Below, piece after piece: positions 45,586 through 55,200 of a stretch of DNA of 64,000 nucleotides. Position 1 is the stretch's first letter. Every line of letters begins with the position of its first letter. The stretch spans positions 2,050,030 through 2,114,029 of the forward strand of contig NZ_KB375281.1 of assembly GCF_000336555.1 (NCBI RefSeq), in the 5' to 3' direction. Source of the DNA: Afipia clevelandensis ATCC 49720. GTDB lineage: Bacteria; Pseudomonadota; Alphaproteobacteria; Rhizobiales; Xanthobacteraceae. The position numbers were made by a program, and so were the translations under genes. The notes below the pieces were generated by a model that was not told the DNA's origin, ran no database searches, and saw only the letters and a program-made list of their open reading frames with translations.

Positions 45586-46446
45586 ATGTCTGAAAAGCAG
45601 GCACGGCCCACGGACCGAACCGGCGCTTCGCCCGAAGCCATCATGTCGCATTACGACATGGGCAACGATTTCTTCCGGCTCGTGTTGGACCCGGAGATGA
45701 TCTATTCCTGCGCCCTGTTCAAAGGCGATGACGACCTCATCACGGCGCAGTTTCACAAGCTCGACCATCACATCGAGGCAGCGGGCGCCGCGGGGACCGC
45801 GCGGGTGCTGGACATCGGCTGCGGCTGGGGCGCGATGCTGCGGCGGCTGGTCGATCATGCCGGCGTATCGCATGCGGTTGGATTGACGCTCAGTCCGTCG
45901 CAGGCCCGCTGGATCCGCGAGTACGACAACCCGAAGATCGAGGTGCTGGAGCAGGACTGGCGCGATCACAGGCCGGAGCGCCGGTACGATGCGATCATCT
46001 CGGTCGGCGCCTTCGAGCATTTCGTCCAGAAGGGCCTCGATCCCAAGGTCAAGCTCGACGCCTATCGCGAATTCTTCGCCTATTGCGACCAGGTTCTCGC
46101 TATCGGCGGCAGGCTATCGCTGCAGACCATCGCCTATTCCGAGCGCACCAAGGTGCAGCCGCTGCTGGACAAGACCTTCCCGGACAGCGATCTGCCGCTG
46201 GAATGGGAGCCGATCGCTGCAGCCGAAGGCACCTTCAGCCTGATCGCCGCACGCAACGACGCGGATCACTACTATCGGACACTGGTGCTGTGGGAGCAGA
46301 ACCTGCTGGCGAATTACGACAAGGCTGTCGCACTGGTCGGCAAGGCGCGCACCGACGAATTCCGCCGCTATCTGCGCATGTCGGCAGTCGGATTTCGTGC
46401 CGGGATGGTCAGCCTGATGCGCTACAGTTTCCGGAAAAAATACTGA
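45586..46446 (+). CDS. Cyclopropane-fatty-acyl-phospholipid synthase family methyltransferase
   Basis: This 286-residue SAM-dependent methyltransferase has the CFA-synthase core: SHYDMGNDFFRLVLDPEMIYSCALF near 20-44, SAM motif I VLDIGCGWGAMLRRL near 75-90, and the GAFEHF segment where the family keeps a conserved Glu-His. It lacks the N-terminal ~90-residue substrate domain of E. coli Cfa and so belongs to the shorter CmaS-like group; methylation of unsaturated or other lipid chains is likely. The ATG at 45586 gives the usual start; the frame to 45484 has no support. It converges on the FAH-family gene with only 3 bp between stops. Confidence 0.86.
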   Translation: MSEKQARPTDRTGASPEAIMSHYDMGNDFFRLVLDPEMIYSCALFKGDDDLITAQFHKLDHHIEAAGAAGTARVLDIGCGWGAMLRRLVDHAGVSHAVGLTLSPSQARWIREYDNPKIEVLEQDWRDHRPERRYDAIISVGAFEHFVQKGLDPKVKLDAYREFFAYCDQVLAIGGRLSLQTIAYSERTKVQPLLDKTFPDSDLPLEWEPIAAAEGTFSLIAARNDADHYYRTLVLWEQNLLANYDKAVALVGKARTDEFRRYLRMSAVGFRAGMVSLMRYSFRKKY

Positions 46447-46449
46447 GGC

Positions 46450-47274
46450 TCATCCGAACCGGATATCGAGACCGCCGATCGGAATTCCCTCAAGCTCCGT
46501 CGTCCACCGCTCGCCCGGCTTCACCGGCATGGCCTTGGTGAGCGTGCCGGTGGTGATGATCTCGCCCGCCGCGACCTGCGGATTGTGCCGATCCTGCGCC
46601 AGCAGGGCGACCAGGTGTTTCAACGCAGACAGCGGCCCATCCAGAACGTCACGCGCGTGGCCAGGTTCGGCAAGTTCGCCGCAACGAAGCGTGATCGAAA
46701 AATTCGACAACGGGCCAAACCATTTGTCGGCATCGTCGCCGATCTGATGGCGCTCGCCGACAAACAGCGCGCCGTGCAAACCGAATGCCGCGACTGTGTC
46801 CGGCGGCGCGAACTTCCAGTCCGGAAAAACCGACTGCACGATCTCGTAGCCGTGCGCCACCCAGCCGATACAGGACAGAAGATCGCGCTCATCCATGCCC
46901 GGCTCCGGCGCGGTGGCCATACCGAAGACAATCTCGGGCTCGATGCGCGGTTCGGCAAATGTAGCCAGCGAAGCAGACCCATCGGTATCCGCGAGGTTGC
47001 GAACGGTGCTGTCGTACATGTAGCCCCAGATCGGTGCATAGACGCCGTACTGTTCCCAGATCGTGCGGTTGGTGAACCCGATCTTGCGGCCAAGCACCTT
47101 CTCGCCGCGCGCTTCGCGCAGACCGCGCACCAGCGGGGTGATCCGGTAGGCATTAGCAAGATCGAAAGCCGGATCGCGCGACGAGAACGGGGTGATCTGC
47201 CGCCCGCTCTGGTCGAGAACGGAGATCAACTCGCGCGCCGCGGCGCCGGGCTCGATGGCAGCCGCGATAGTCAT
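46450..47274 (-). CDS. 2-keto-4-pentenoate hydratase/FAH-family protein
   Basis: This 274-residue protein fits the fumarylacetoacetase-like fold of 2-hydroxypentadienoate hydratases and 4-oxalocrotonate decarboxylases (MhpD, HpcG and relatives). It has the metal-ligand pattern FAEPRIEPEIVFGM near 105-118 and the GRKIGFTNRTIWEQYGVYAP N-terminal block. Its ATG at 47274 overlaps the stop of the FAD-oxidase gene (ATGA), so they form a two-gene operon. The usual role is late steps of meta-cleavage, but no ring-cleavage genes are near, so the substrate may be another 2-oxo acid. Longer frames upstream are out-of-register overlap. Confidence 0.84.
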   Translation of the reverse strand: MTIAAAIEPGAAARELISVLDQSGRQITPFSSRDPAFDLANAYRITPLVRGLREARGEKVLGRKIGFTNRTIWEQYGVYAPIWGYMYDSTVRNLADTDGSASLATFAEPRIEPEIVFGMATAPEPGMDERDLLSCIGWVAHGYEIVQSVFPDWKFAPPDTVAAFGLHGALFVGERHQIGDDADKWFGPLSNFSITLRCGELAEPGHARDVLDGPLSALKHLVALLAQDRHNPQVAAGEIITTGTLTKAMPVKPGERWTTELEGIPIGGLDIRFG

Positions 47275-48686
47275 GCGGGCAAAATCTTTCCGGGATTGAG
47301 AATGTTCTGCGGATCGAGCGCGGCTTTCAGCGCGCGCATCGCCTGCACAGCCTCGGGGCCAAGCTCGGTTTCGAGATACTTCTGCTTGCCCTGCCCGATG
47401 CCGTGCTCGCCAGTGCAGGTGCCGCCCATGGCCTGCGCGCGCTCCACCAGCCGGTGCAGGAATCCGTCGGCGCGCTGCATCTCGTCCGGATCGTTGACGT
47501 CCACCAGCATCGAGCAATGGAAATTGCCGTCGCCGACGTGGCCGACAATGGGCGACAGCAGGCCGACCGTCTCCAGATCCTTCTCAGTCTCGACCACGCA
47601 TTCGGCCAATCGCGAGATCGGCACGCAGACGTCGGTCGCCACTGCCTGCGCCCCCGGACGAAGCCCGCGGACTGCCCAGTAGGCGTCATGCCGCGCCTGC
47701 CACAGCCGGGTGCGATCCTCCGGCCGCGTCGCCCATTCAAATCCGCCGCCGCCGCATTCCTTGGCGATTTCCCCGAACATCGCCGACTGCTCGGCCACGT
47801 CCGCTTCCGTGCCGTGGAATTCCAGCAAAAGCAGCGGCGTCTCCGGCAGCGTGAGCTTGGAATAGGCGTTGCAGGCTTTGACCTGTGCCGCGTTCAGCAG
47901 TTCGATGCGCGCCACCGGAATCCCGGTCTGGATCGCCAGAATGGTGGCGTCGCACGCGCCTTTTACGGTGGCAAACGAGCAGGCGCCCGCGGCAATGCTT
48001 TGCGGAATGCCGCGCAGCTTGAGCGTGATCTCGGTGATGATCCCGAGGGTACCTTCCGCGCCGATGAACAGGTGCGTGAGATCGTAGCCGGCGGAGGATT
48101 TCTTGGCGCGCGTGCCGGTGGTGATGATCTCGCCGTCGGCGCGCACGACTTTCAGCGCAAGAATGTTGTCCTTCATCGTGCCGTAGCGAACGGCATTGGT
48201 GCCCGACGCACGGGTCGCGGCCATACCACCGATGGACGCATCGGCACCCGGATCAATCGGAAAGAAAAGACCCTGATCGCGCAGATGTTCGTTCAGCGCC
48301 TTGCGGGTCACGCCCGGCTCGATCACGCAATCCAGATCATCGCCATGAACCGCAAGAATACGGTTCATTTCGCGCAGGTCGATACAGATGCCGCCCGCGG
48401 GAGCATTGACCTGCCCCTCCAGCGAAGTGCCGGTGCCGAACGGGATCACCGGAATGCGGTGCTTCGCGCATATCCGCACCACGTCCTGAACGTCCGCCGT
48501 GCTCTGCGCCATCACCACCGCGTCCGGCGGCTGCATCGGCAGCCAGGTGGTGGTATGGGCGTGCTGTTCGCGCACCGCCTGCGATGTGATGAGGCTGTTA
48601 CCGAAACGTGCGGCAAGCGCTTCGATGGCGCTGGACAAAGCGGATGCTGGGGGACGTGTCAGGGCTGCGTTGGAGAAGGCCACGGT
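47271..48686 (-). CDS. FAD-linked oxidase, D-lactate dehydrogenase/GlcD type
   Basis: The 471 residues begin at a GTG at 48686 and show FAD_binding_4 (about 45-185; PFGTGTSLEGQVNAPAGG) and the FAD-oxidase C-terminal domain. In the latter, VGHVGDGNFHCSMLVD and TGEHGIGQGKQKYLE supply the conserved His/Asn/Glu residues that bind metal or substrate. Family members oxidise D-lactate, glycolate or D-2-hydroxyglutarate to 2-oxo acids and pass electrons to the quinone pool or cytochromes. Pairing with a FAH-family enzyme suggests a short pathway for a 2-hydroxy acid (inference). The start is the least certain part; the frame is open to 48812. Confidence 0.88.
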   Translation of the reverse strand, partial: TVAFSNAALTRPPASALSSAIEALAARFGNSLITSQAVREQHAHTTTWLPMQPPDAVVMAQSTADVQDVVRICAKHRIPVIPFGTGTSLEGQVNAPAGGICIDLREMNRILAVHGDDLDCVIEPGVTRKALNEHLRDQGLFFPIDPGADASIGGMAATRASGTNAVRYGTMKDNILALKVVRADGEIITTGTRAKKSSAGYDLTHLFIGAEGTLGIITEITLKLRGIPQSIAAGACSFATVKGACDATILAIQTGIPVARIELLNAAQVKACNAYSKLTLPETPLLLLEFHGTEADVAEQSAMFGEIAKECGGGGFEWATRPEDRTRLWQARHDAYWAVRGLRPGAQAVATDVCVPISRLAECVVETEKDLETVGLLSPIVGHVGDGNFHCSMLVDVNDPDEMQRADGFLHRLVERAQAMGGTCTGEHGIGQGKQKYLETELGPEAVQAMRALKAALDPQNILNPGKILPA

Positions 48687-48783
48687 TGCTCTTTTCGTTT
48701 CTTTCGAGGCTGTTGTGGCGCGAAACGTGGCAAAGGATGTATAGCGGGTCAAGAGAGTGGTACCGACACGCACGGGAATTGAG

Positions 48784-49302
48784 ATGACCTCCAGCGCGCC
48801 TGCAAAAGACAATGCGCCGCAACATATCGCGGCGCCGTTCCTGACGACGGTGATGCAGATCGAACCGCAGTGGATCGACTACAACGGCCATCTCAACATG
48901 GCCTATTACAACGTGCTGTTCGATCGCGGCATCGACCAGATGTGGCTCGAACTCGGCATCGGCCCGCAATACATGAAAGAGCGCAACTGCTCGACATTCA
49001 CGGCGGAAGCGCATGTGCGCTATCTGCGGGAGGTTCATTTCGGCGATCCTGTCCAGGTCTCAGTCTACCTGATCGCAGCGGACGAAAAGCGCCTTCACAC
49101 CTTTGAAGAGTTGCGCCACGCCACCGAGGGCTGGATTTCAGCCACCTCGGAGAACATGACGCTTCACATGGACATGACGGCGCGGAAGACCGCGCCGTTC
49201 CCGCCGGATATCGCCGCGCGCATCTGCGATGTGATCGCCGCACACGGCAAGGTGCCCAAGCCGGATGGCATTGGCCGGCGCGTTGGCATGCCGGCCAGAT
49301 AG
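48784..49302 (+). CDS. Hot-dog-fold acyl-CoA thioesterase
   Basis: This 172-residue protein has the 4HBT-like hot-dog motif QWIDYNGHLNMAYYNVLFDRGID near 31-53, where the Asp-x-Asn-x-His stretch lines the active site, followed by the beta-strand-rich core with EAHVRYLREVHFGDPV. It probably hydrolyses an acyl-CoA; the short family with DxNGHLN resembles those fused to carnitine dehydrogenases. It is divergent from the FAD-oxidase operon, with 97 bp in between. The start at 48784 is chosen over one nine codons upstream because of the better-placed GAG. Confidence 0.84.
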   Translation: MTSSAPAKDNAPQHIAAPFLTTVMQIEPQWIDYNGHLNMAYYNVLFDRGIDQMWLELGIGPQYMKERNCSTFTAEAHVRYLREVHFGDPVQVSVYLIAADEKRLHTFEELRHATEGWISATSENMTLHMDMTARKTAPFPPDIAARICDVIAAHGKVPKPDGIGRRVGMPAR

Positions 49303-49326
49303 CGCCATCGCGGCCCCGCGAGGCGC

Positions 49327-49500
49327 TTATGGCCCGCCGCTGCGGCGCGCCAGACCGACCACCGCCGAGATCAGGAACAGGATCAGGGCGACAAAGAAGA
49401 CGATCTTGGCGATTTCGATCGAGGCGCCCGCGATGCCGCCGAAGCCCAGAAGGGCCGCGACCAGCGCGATAACCAGAAATGTGACCACCCAGCTCAACAT
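49327..49500 (-). CDS. DUF1328 family small membrane protein
   Basis: The 57-residue protein consists of two hydrophobic helices ([20 protein letters not shown] and [20 protein letters not shown]) and a short basic tail, matching DUF1328/YtjA, widespread stress-associated membrane proteins of unknown function. A GCAGGAG site precedes the ATG at 49500. It is convergent with the thioesterase gene. Longer frames through it are not coding. Confidence 0.84.
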   Translation of the reverse strand: MLSWVVTFLVIALVAALLGFGGIAGASIEIAKIVFFVALILFLISAVVGLARRSGGP

Positions 49501-49782
49501 GACATGCTCCTGCGGTTTGTTTTCGAGCGCGGAAGCCAGCGCTCCGACTGGGAAACCAATCCGCCAGCGGGGCCGGAGTTCCGCCCTGTGCCGCCCGTTT
49601 AAATTCTTCGGAAACGGGGGCTGACGGGAACAAATCCGCCCGATTGGGCTCCATGCGCGCCGGTTTTCCGGGGAAACCAGCCCTGCAGGTGTGCCCAATC
49701 ATGCCTATATGTCCCGATATCCTGATATGAAACCTCCCCTTTCCCGCCTCGCGATGCCATCGTGACGGCAAAGACGAATCGC

Positions 49783-52266
49783 ATGACCGAACCGAACAAG
49801 CTGCCGCCCTCAGACTTTCGCGATGTGCCGAGCCACCAGCCTGCCGCTGGCGGCATCGCAGCCCGTGCGCGTGCGTCGGCAGCCCCGCAATATCTGACCG
49901 CGCTCAATCCGGAGCAGCGCGAGGCGGTCGAGACGCTTGAAGGCCCGGTGCTGGTTCTGGCGGGCGCAGGCACCGGCAAGACGCGCGTGCTGACCTCGCG
50001 CATCGCACATATCCTTTCAACCGGCCGCGCCCGGCCGCACGAAATTCTCTCCGTCACCTTCACCAACAAGGCGGCGCGCGAGATGAAGCATCGCCTTGGC
50101 CAGATGCTCGGCCAGGCGGTCGAGGGCATGCCGTGGCTCGGCACCTTCCATTCCATCGGCGGCAGAATTCTCCGCTATCACGCCGAACTGGTGCAGTTGA
50201 AATCGAACTTCACCGTGCTCGATGTCGACGACCAGATTCGCCTGCTCAAGCAGTTGCTGCAGGCCGAAGGCATTGACGACAAACGCTGGCCGGCGCGGAT
50301 GCTGGCCGGGTTGATCGACGGCTGGAAAAACCGCGGACTGACGCCATCGCAGGTACCTGCAGGTGAAGCCGCCGTCTTCGGCAACGGCAAGGGCGGCAAG
50401 CTCTATGCGACCTATCAGGAGCGGCTGAAGATTCTCAACGCCGCGGACTTCGGCGACCTCTTGCTGGAGAACATCCGCCTGTTCCGCGAGAACCCCGATG
50501 TGCTGCGGCAGTATCAGGGCCGCTTCAAGTATATCCTGGTCGACGAGTATCAGGACACGAACGTCGCGCAGTATCTCTGGCTCCGCCTGCTGGCGCAGGC
50601 ACCATCCAATCAAACTGTACCTGCGATTGCGCCGCAGGACGCCGACAAAGCAACGCAAGTTCCGAGTCTGACGGTCGCCGCGCCGAAAAACATCTGCTGC
50701 GTGGGTGACGACGACCAGTCGATCTATGGCTGGCGCGGCGCGGAGGTGGATAACATCCTGCGCTTCGAGCACGATTTTCCGGGCGCGAAAGTCATTCGCC
50801 TCGAGCGCAACTACCGTTCGACCGGACATATTCTCGCGGCGGCCTCGCACCTGATCGCACACAATGAAGGCCGCCTCGGCAAAACGCTGCGCACCGAAGA
50901 TCACGACGGCGAAAAGGTCACCGTCACCGGCGCATGGGATTCGGAAGAAGAAGCCCGCGGCATCGGCGAGGAGATCGAGCAGATTCAGCGCGCCGGCCAG
51001 AAGCTGAACGAGATCGCCATCCTCGTGCGCGCCTCCTATCAGATGCGCGAGTTTGAAGACCGCTTTGTCACGCTTGGCCTGCCCTACCGCGTGATCGGCG
51101 GCCCGCGTTTCTATGAACGCGCGGAAATCCGCGATGCGCTGGCCTATCTGCGCGTCATCAATTCGCCTGCCGATGACCTTGCCTTCGAGCGCATCGTTAA
51201 TGTGCCAAAGCGCGGCCTCGGCGACGCCACCGTGCAGATGCTCCACGACATTGCCCGCAAGCGCCGCGTTCCGCTGACCGAAGCGGCGCGTCAGGTGATC
51301 GAGACCGACGAACTGAAGCCGAAGGCGCGCGGCAGCCTGCGCGATGTCATCGCCAATTTCGACCGCTGGCGCGCGCAGCGCGATATCGTTCCCCATACGC
51401 AGCTCGCCGAAATCGTGCTGGATGAGTCCGGCTATACCGAGATGTGGCAGAAGGACCGCTCGGCTGATGCCGCGGGCCGTCTCGACAACCTGAAGGAACT
51501 GGTCCGCTCCATGGAGGAGTTCGAGAACCTGCAGGGCTTCCTCGAGCATATCTCGCTGGTGATGGACCGCGAGGGCGGCGTGGACGAGGACGCGGTGTCG
51601 CTGATGACGCTGCATTCCGCCAAGGGACTCGAATTCGACAATGTCTTCCTGCCCGGCTGGGAAGAAGGCCTGTTTCCGAGCCAGCGCACGCTGGACGAAC
51701 AAGGCCGCGCCGGGCTCGAGGAAGAACGCCGTCTCGCCCATGTCGGCATCACGCGCGCGCGCAAACGCGCGATGCTCTACTTCGCCACCAACCGGCGCAT
51801 CCATGGCTCGTGGACCACGACCATTCCTTCGCGTTTTCTCGACGAACTGCCGGCGGCGAATGTCGAAATCACCGAGAGCAAGGGCGGCTCGGGATGGGGC
51901 GGCTCCGGCGGTTACGGCACATCACGCTTCGACAATGTCGAGACATTCGGTTCGAGCTATTCGACGCCGGGCTGGCAGCGCGCGCAGGCCAACCGCGCCC
52001 GCAGCGGCGGCAGAGGGTTTGACGAAACCGGCGCGCGCTATGACTCAGGCTCGCGCGGCAATGCCAGCCGCAAACCGATGGTCATCGAAGGCGAACTGAT
52101 CGCGAAATCCACCGGCGCCCATTCGGACTACGCGCCCGGGGATCGCGTGTTTCATCAGAAATTCGGCTATGGCCACGTCGCCAAGGTGGACGGCAACAAG
52201 CTCACCATTGCGTTTGAAAAAGCCGGCGAGAAGAAGGTGGTCGACAGCTTTGTGAGCCGTGCGTAG
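49783..52266 (+). CDS. UvrD/PcrA-type superfamily 1 DNA helicase
   Basis: This 827-residue 3'-5' helicase works in nucleotide excision and mismatch repair and in removing recombination proteins. Motifs in order are LNPEQREAV, Walker A GAGTGKT (61-67), FTNKAAREMKHRL, VDEYQDTN (Walker B), DDDQSIYGWRGAE, LERNYRS, and the C-terminal LMTLHSAKGLEFDNVFLPG and VGITRARKRAML. An insertion of about 30 residues lies just before DDDQSIY. The C-terminal ~90 residues are Gly/Ser-rich and then fold into a small domain (DRVFHQKFGYGHVAKVDG) as in PcrA. The start is uncertain; a GTG at 49762 is the alternative. Confidence 0.92.
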   Translation: MTEPNKLPPSDFRDVPSHQPAAGGIAARARASAAPQYLTALNPEQREAVETLEGPVLVLAGAGTGKTRVLTSRIAHILSTGRARPHEILSVTFTNKAAREMKHRLGQMLGQAVEGMPWLGTFHSIGGRILRYHAELVQLKSNFTVLDVDDQIRLLKQLLQAEGIDDKRWPARMLAGLIDGWKNRGLTPSQVPAGEAAVFGNGKGGKLYATYQERLKILNAADFGDLLLENIRLFRENPDVLRQYQGRFKYILVDEYQDTNVAQYLWLRLLAQAPSNQTVPAIAPQDADKATQVPSLTVAAPKNICCVGDDDQSIYGWRGAEVDNILRFEHDFPGAKVIRLERNYRSTGHILAAASHLIAHNEGRLGKTLRTEDHDGEKVTVTGAWDSEEEARGIGEEIEQIQRAGQKLNEIAILVRASYQMREFEDRFVTLGLPYRVIGGPRFYERAEIRDALAYLRVINSPADDLAFERIVNVPKRGLGDATVQMLHDIARKRRVPLTEAARQVIETDELKPKARGSLRDVIANFDRWRAQRDIVPHTQLAEIVLDESGYTEMWQKDRSADAAGRLDNLKELVRSMEEFENLQGFLEHISLVMDREGGVDEDAVSLMTLHSAKGLEFDNVFLPGWEEGLFPSQRTLDEQGRAGLEEERRLAHVGITRARKRAMLYFATNRRIHGSWTTTIPSRFLDELPAANVEITESKGGSGWGGSGGYGTSRFDNVETFGSSYSTPGWQRAQANRARSGGRGFDETGARYDSGSRGNASRKPMVIEGELIAKSTGAHSDYAPGDRVFHQKFGYGHVAKVDGNKLTIAFEKAGEKKVVDSFVSRA

Positions 52267-52408
52267 CAGGCCTCGCCGCTGCGCATGACAAAATTGAATT
52301 TGTCGCAGTAGAATTTTCGCTGCGCGCGGCAGCCATCCAGCAGTCATTCCATATTGCGCAAGGGCGTCTGCGCGCCTATGTCATGCTCCCGCCCTGGCAG
52401 ACCCCACC

Positions 52409-53329
52409 ATGTCCCCCATCATCTCGATCAAAAATCTCTCGAAGACCTATGCCTCCGGCTTCACGGCGCTGAAGAATATCAACCTCGATATTCGCGCCGG
52501 GGAAATCTTCGCATTGCTCGGCCCGAACGGCGCCGGAAAGACCACGCTGATCGGCACCATCTGCGGGCTGGTCGGCGCGACCGAGGGCACTGTCACCGTC
52601 GGCGGCCACGACAATGTCAGGGACTACCGCGCGGCGCGCGCGATGATCGGACTGGTGCCGCAGGAACTGCATACCGACGCATGGGAAAGCCCGTGGTCCA
52701 CCGCATCATTCAGCCGGGGGCTCTTCGGCAAGCCGAAGAATCCCGCGCATATCGAGAAGGTGCTCAAGGACCTCTCGCTGTGGGACAAGCGCAAGAGCCA
52801 GATCATCACCCTGTCCGGCGGCATGAAGCGCCGCGTGATGATTGCCAAGGCGCTGGCGCACGAACCGCAGATTCTCTTCCTCGATGAACCGACCGCCGGC
52901 GTCGATGTCGAATTGCGCAAGGCGATGTGGGACGTGGTGCGCGAACTGCGCGCTTCGGGTGTGACCATCATCCTCACCACGCATTACATCGAGGAAGCCG
53001 AGGAGATGGCGGACCGGGTCGGCGTCATCAACAAGGGCGAGATCGTGCTGGTCGAGGAAAAGGCCAAGCTGATGCAGAAGCTCGGCCGAAAGCAGCTCAA
53101 GCTGCATCTGCAGGAAAAGCTGACGGCCATTCCCGCGGCACTCGCCGCGCATCACCTCGAACTGTCGGCCGATGGCGGCGAACTGATCTACACCTACGAC
53201 ACCAAGGGCGAGCGCACCGGCATCACCGCCCTGCTCAACGACCTCAGCGGCGCCGGTGTCCGCTTCAACGATCTCAACACCACCCAAAGTTCGCTCGAAG
53301 AAATCTTCGTCAGTCTGGTGCATCAATAA
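52409..53329 (+). CDS. ABC-2-type exporter ATP-binding protein
   Basis: The 306 residues show Walker [15 protein letters not shown] (near 38), the signature region [16 protein letters not shown], Walker [13 protein letters not shown] and the switch His in [13 protein letters not shown]. The C-terminal ~90 residues are the extension common in DrrA/CcmA-like exporters. Its stop overlaps the permease start by one base (TAATG), so they form a two-gene exporter. Candidates include lipid, polysaccharide or drug export; the sequence does not decide. Confidence 0.92.
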   Translation: MSPIISIKNLSKTYASGFTALKNINLDIRAGEIFALLGPNGAGKTTLIGTICGLVGATEGTVTVGGHDNVRDYRAARAMIGLVPQELHTDAWESPWSTASFSRGLFGKPKNPAHIEKVLKDLSLWDKRKSQIITLSGGMKRRVMIAKALAHEPQILFLDEPTAGVDVELRKAMWDVVRELRASGVTIILTTHYIEEAEEMADRVGVINKGEIVLVEEKAKLMQKLGRKQLKLHLQEKLTAIPAALAAHHLELSADGGELIYTYDTKGERTGITALLNDLSGAGVRFNDLNTTQSSLEEIFVSLVHQ

Positions 53330-54090
53330 TGAACCTGTATGCCATTCGCGCGATCTACAAATTCGAGATGGCGCGCACCTTCCGCACGCTGCTGCAAAGC
53401 GTTGTCTCGCCGGTGATCTCGACATCGCTGTATTTCGTGGTGTTCGGCTCGGCGATCGGCTCGCGTATCACCGAGATCGACGGCGTCAGCTACGGCACCT
53501 TCATCGTACCCGGCCTGATCATGCTTTCATTGCTGACGCAGAGCATCGCCAACGCCTCTTTCGCGATCTACTTCCCGAAGTTCACCGGGACGATCTATGA
53601 ACTGCTGTCCGCACCCGTCTCGTCGTTCGAGGCCGTGGTCGGCTACATCGGCGCCGCGGCCACCAAGTCGATCATTCTGGGCCTCATCATTCTCGCCACC
53701 GCCGGGCTGTTCGTGCCGCTGAAGATCGCCCATCCGTTCATGATGCTGACGTTCCTGGTGCTCACGTCGGTGACCTTCAGCCTGTTCGGCTTCATCATCG
53801 GCATCTGGGCCGATGGTTTCGAGAAACTGCAAGTGATCCCGCTCTTGGTCATCACGCCGCTGACATTCCTGGGCGGCAGCTTCTATTCCATCCATATGCT
53901 GCCGCCGATCTGGCAGACCGTGACCCTGTTCAATCCCGTCGTTTATCTCGTCAGTGGCTTCCGCTGGAGCTTCTTCGAGATCGCCGATGTCAGCGTCGCC
54001 GTCAGCCTCGGCATGACGCTGGGCTTCCTCGCGCTGTGTCTCGTGGCGGTGTGGTGGATCTTCCGTACCGGCTATCGTCTCAAGACTTGA
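53329..54090 (+). CDS. ABC-2-type exporter permease
   Basis: This 253-residue inner-membrane protein has about six helices and the ABC-2 family landmarks: [21 protein letters not shown] at the N-terminus, [11 protein letters not shown] then [19 protein letters not shown], and [20 protein letters not shown] with [12 protein letters not shown]. The layout matches NodJ/KpsM/DrrB-type transporters. It is translated with the ATPase gene. No accessory periplasmic protein is encoded beside it. Confidence 0.9.
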   Translation: MNLYAIRAIYKFEMARTFRTLLQSVVSPVISTSLYFVVFGSAIGSRITEIDGVSYGTFIVPGLIMLSLLTQSIANASFAIYFPKFTGTIYELLSAPVSSFEAVVGYIGAAATKSIILGLIILATAGLFVPLKIAHPFMMLTFLVLTSVTFSLFGFIIGIWADGFEKLQVIPLLVITPLTFLGGSFYSIHMLPPIWQTVTLFNPVVYLVSGFRWSFFEIADVSVAVSLGMTLGFLALCLVAVWWIFRTGYRLKT

Positions 54091-54098
54091 TCCCAAAC

Positions 54099-54123
54099 GA
54101 AAAGCGCCCCGCGAGCGGGGCGC
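54099..54123 (-). terminator. Terminator of glycine-zipper gene 1
   Basis: GCGCCCCG-CTCG-CGGGGCGC on the minus strand, an 8-bp stem, is followed by TTTTCGTTT. It closes the minus-strand gene at 54146 and also lies just past the convergent permease stop. Confidence 0.85.
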
Positions 54124-54145
54124 ATGGGCAGTGGCTTCGTCCCGC

Positions 54146-54460
54146 TCAGTTCGGACGCCAGTTTCCATTGCTGTCGTAATGGCCGGTAGCCCCACTGCCG
54201 GGTGGCGGAGGCACCGTCGTCGGTTGCACCGCATTGCTGACGCCGGTGCCGACCACATTGAGCGTGCCGGCCACGGCGCCAACGCCTGCGCCGAGCGCGC
54301 CGCCGACCAACCCACCGACCGGCCCGGCAGCCGTCCTGCCCTGATAGGTGCCTTGCGCGGCACCGCTGATGGCGCCGTTCACAGGGTCCTGCTGTGCAAC
54401 GGCAGGCATCGCCGAAAGAGCCAGCACCGCCGCGGTGGAAATGAAAGCTATAAATTTCAT
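54146..54460 (-). CDS. Secreted glycine-zipper protein 1
   Basis: This 104-residue protein has a signal peptide (about 1-22, cleavage after VAQ). A glycine zipper (GPVGGLVGGALGAGVGAVAG, near 48-67) lies in the middle, and the tail is Pro/Gly-rich, ending GHYDSNGNWRPN. Such zippers form oligomers in or near the outer membrane. It is related to the protein encoded at 54676-54981, with a shared block around AAGPVGG. The GGGAGG before the ATG at 54460 settles the start. Function is unknown. Confidence 0.78.
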   Translation of the reverse strand: MKFIAFISTAAVLALSAMPAVAQQDPVNGAISGAAQGTYQGRTAAGPVGGLVGGALGAGVGAVAGTLNVVGTGVSNAVQPTTVPPPPGSGATGHYDSNGNWRPN

Positions 54461-54623
54461 CTGAAAAACCTCCCTGCCCGGCCGGGTCCGGCCTTGAAGC
54501 AAATCAGTCAGGGAAGGTTGCGTCAGCGCGGGCCGAAATACAATGCGGAAGGACCGAACACCCGCCGGTTTCCCCGCCGGAATGTCTTAAAAGTCACAAC
54601 GGCAACTTGCCGCATACAGCAAG

Positions 54624-54654
54624 GAAGGCGCCTCCGAGAGCCGGACGCGCCTTC
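54624..54654 (-). terminator. Possible terminator of glycine-zipper gene 2
   Basis: GAAGGCGC and GCGCCTTC form a perfect 8-bp stem with a 15-base loop on the minus strand, 21 bases past the stop at 54676. Only a weak CTTGCTGT follows, so strength is uncertain. Confidence 0.55.
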
Positions 54655-54675
54655 GAGATATAGCCGCAGAATGGA

Positions 54676-54981
54676 TTAGCGGTGACGGCGGTGGCGATAA
54701 TGACGATGGCGATAGTGACGGCGGTTGTCGATTCCGAGCACGCCATTGACGCCGCCGACGATTCCGCCAACGCCAGCACCGACGGCGCCGCCGACCGCGC
54801 CACCCACCGGCCCCGCCGCACGGTTGCCGCGATAGGAGCCTTCCCTCGCGCCGCCTTCCATGCCCCTGATGACACCCTGCGCATGCGCAGCGATCGGCAC
54901 AGCCAGAACGGCAAGCGCCGCCACAACAAACGTGAAGCGGCGATGCGCCGCCGTGAACATGAACAGGGCTTCGGTCTTCAT
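54676..54981 (-). CDS. Secreted glycine-zipper protein 2
   Basis: This 101-residue protein starts at the ATG at 54981 behind GAGGAG. It has a signal peptide (about 1-34, cleavage near AHA-QG). A glycine zipper NRAAGPVGGAVGGAVGAGVG follows, and the C-terminus is very rich in His and Arg (NRRHYRHRHYRHRRHR), which could bind metal, nucleic acid or acidic polymer. It resembles gene 1 in its central block, so the two probably arose by duplication. The function is unknown. Confidence 0.76.
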   Translation of the reverse strand: MKTEALFMFTAAHRRFTFVVAALAVLAVPIAAHAQGVIRGMEGGAREGSYRGNRAAGPVGGAVGGAVGAGVGGIVGGVNGVLGIDNRRHYRHRHYRHRRHR

Positions 54982-55200
54982 TACGTGAATCTCCTCGATC
55001 TGATGGAATCTTGCCGTTTCAGCAACGCCCACCACGCCGAAAGGTTGCGTCAATTTGGCGAAAACACGCCGTAAACAAGAGCAGTTCACGAAAGCGTTTG
55101 CCTGCCTCCATCAACCTTAAGACGAAGTCACTGTGAAAAAAGCCACTTTCCATGCTTTATTGCACGATGAAGCGAGAGGGGCGGAGACGAGGCGAACGTC

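Noticed and set aside
50017-51804. A 595-codon minus-strand open frame opposite the UvrD/PcrA helicase gene
   Set aside because: Composition is rich in Arg, Ala and His without domain motifs, and the helicase frame is complete and conserved.
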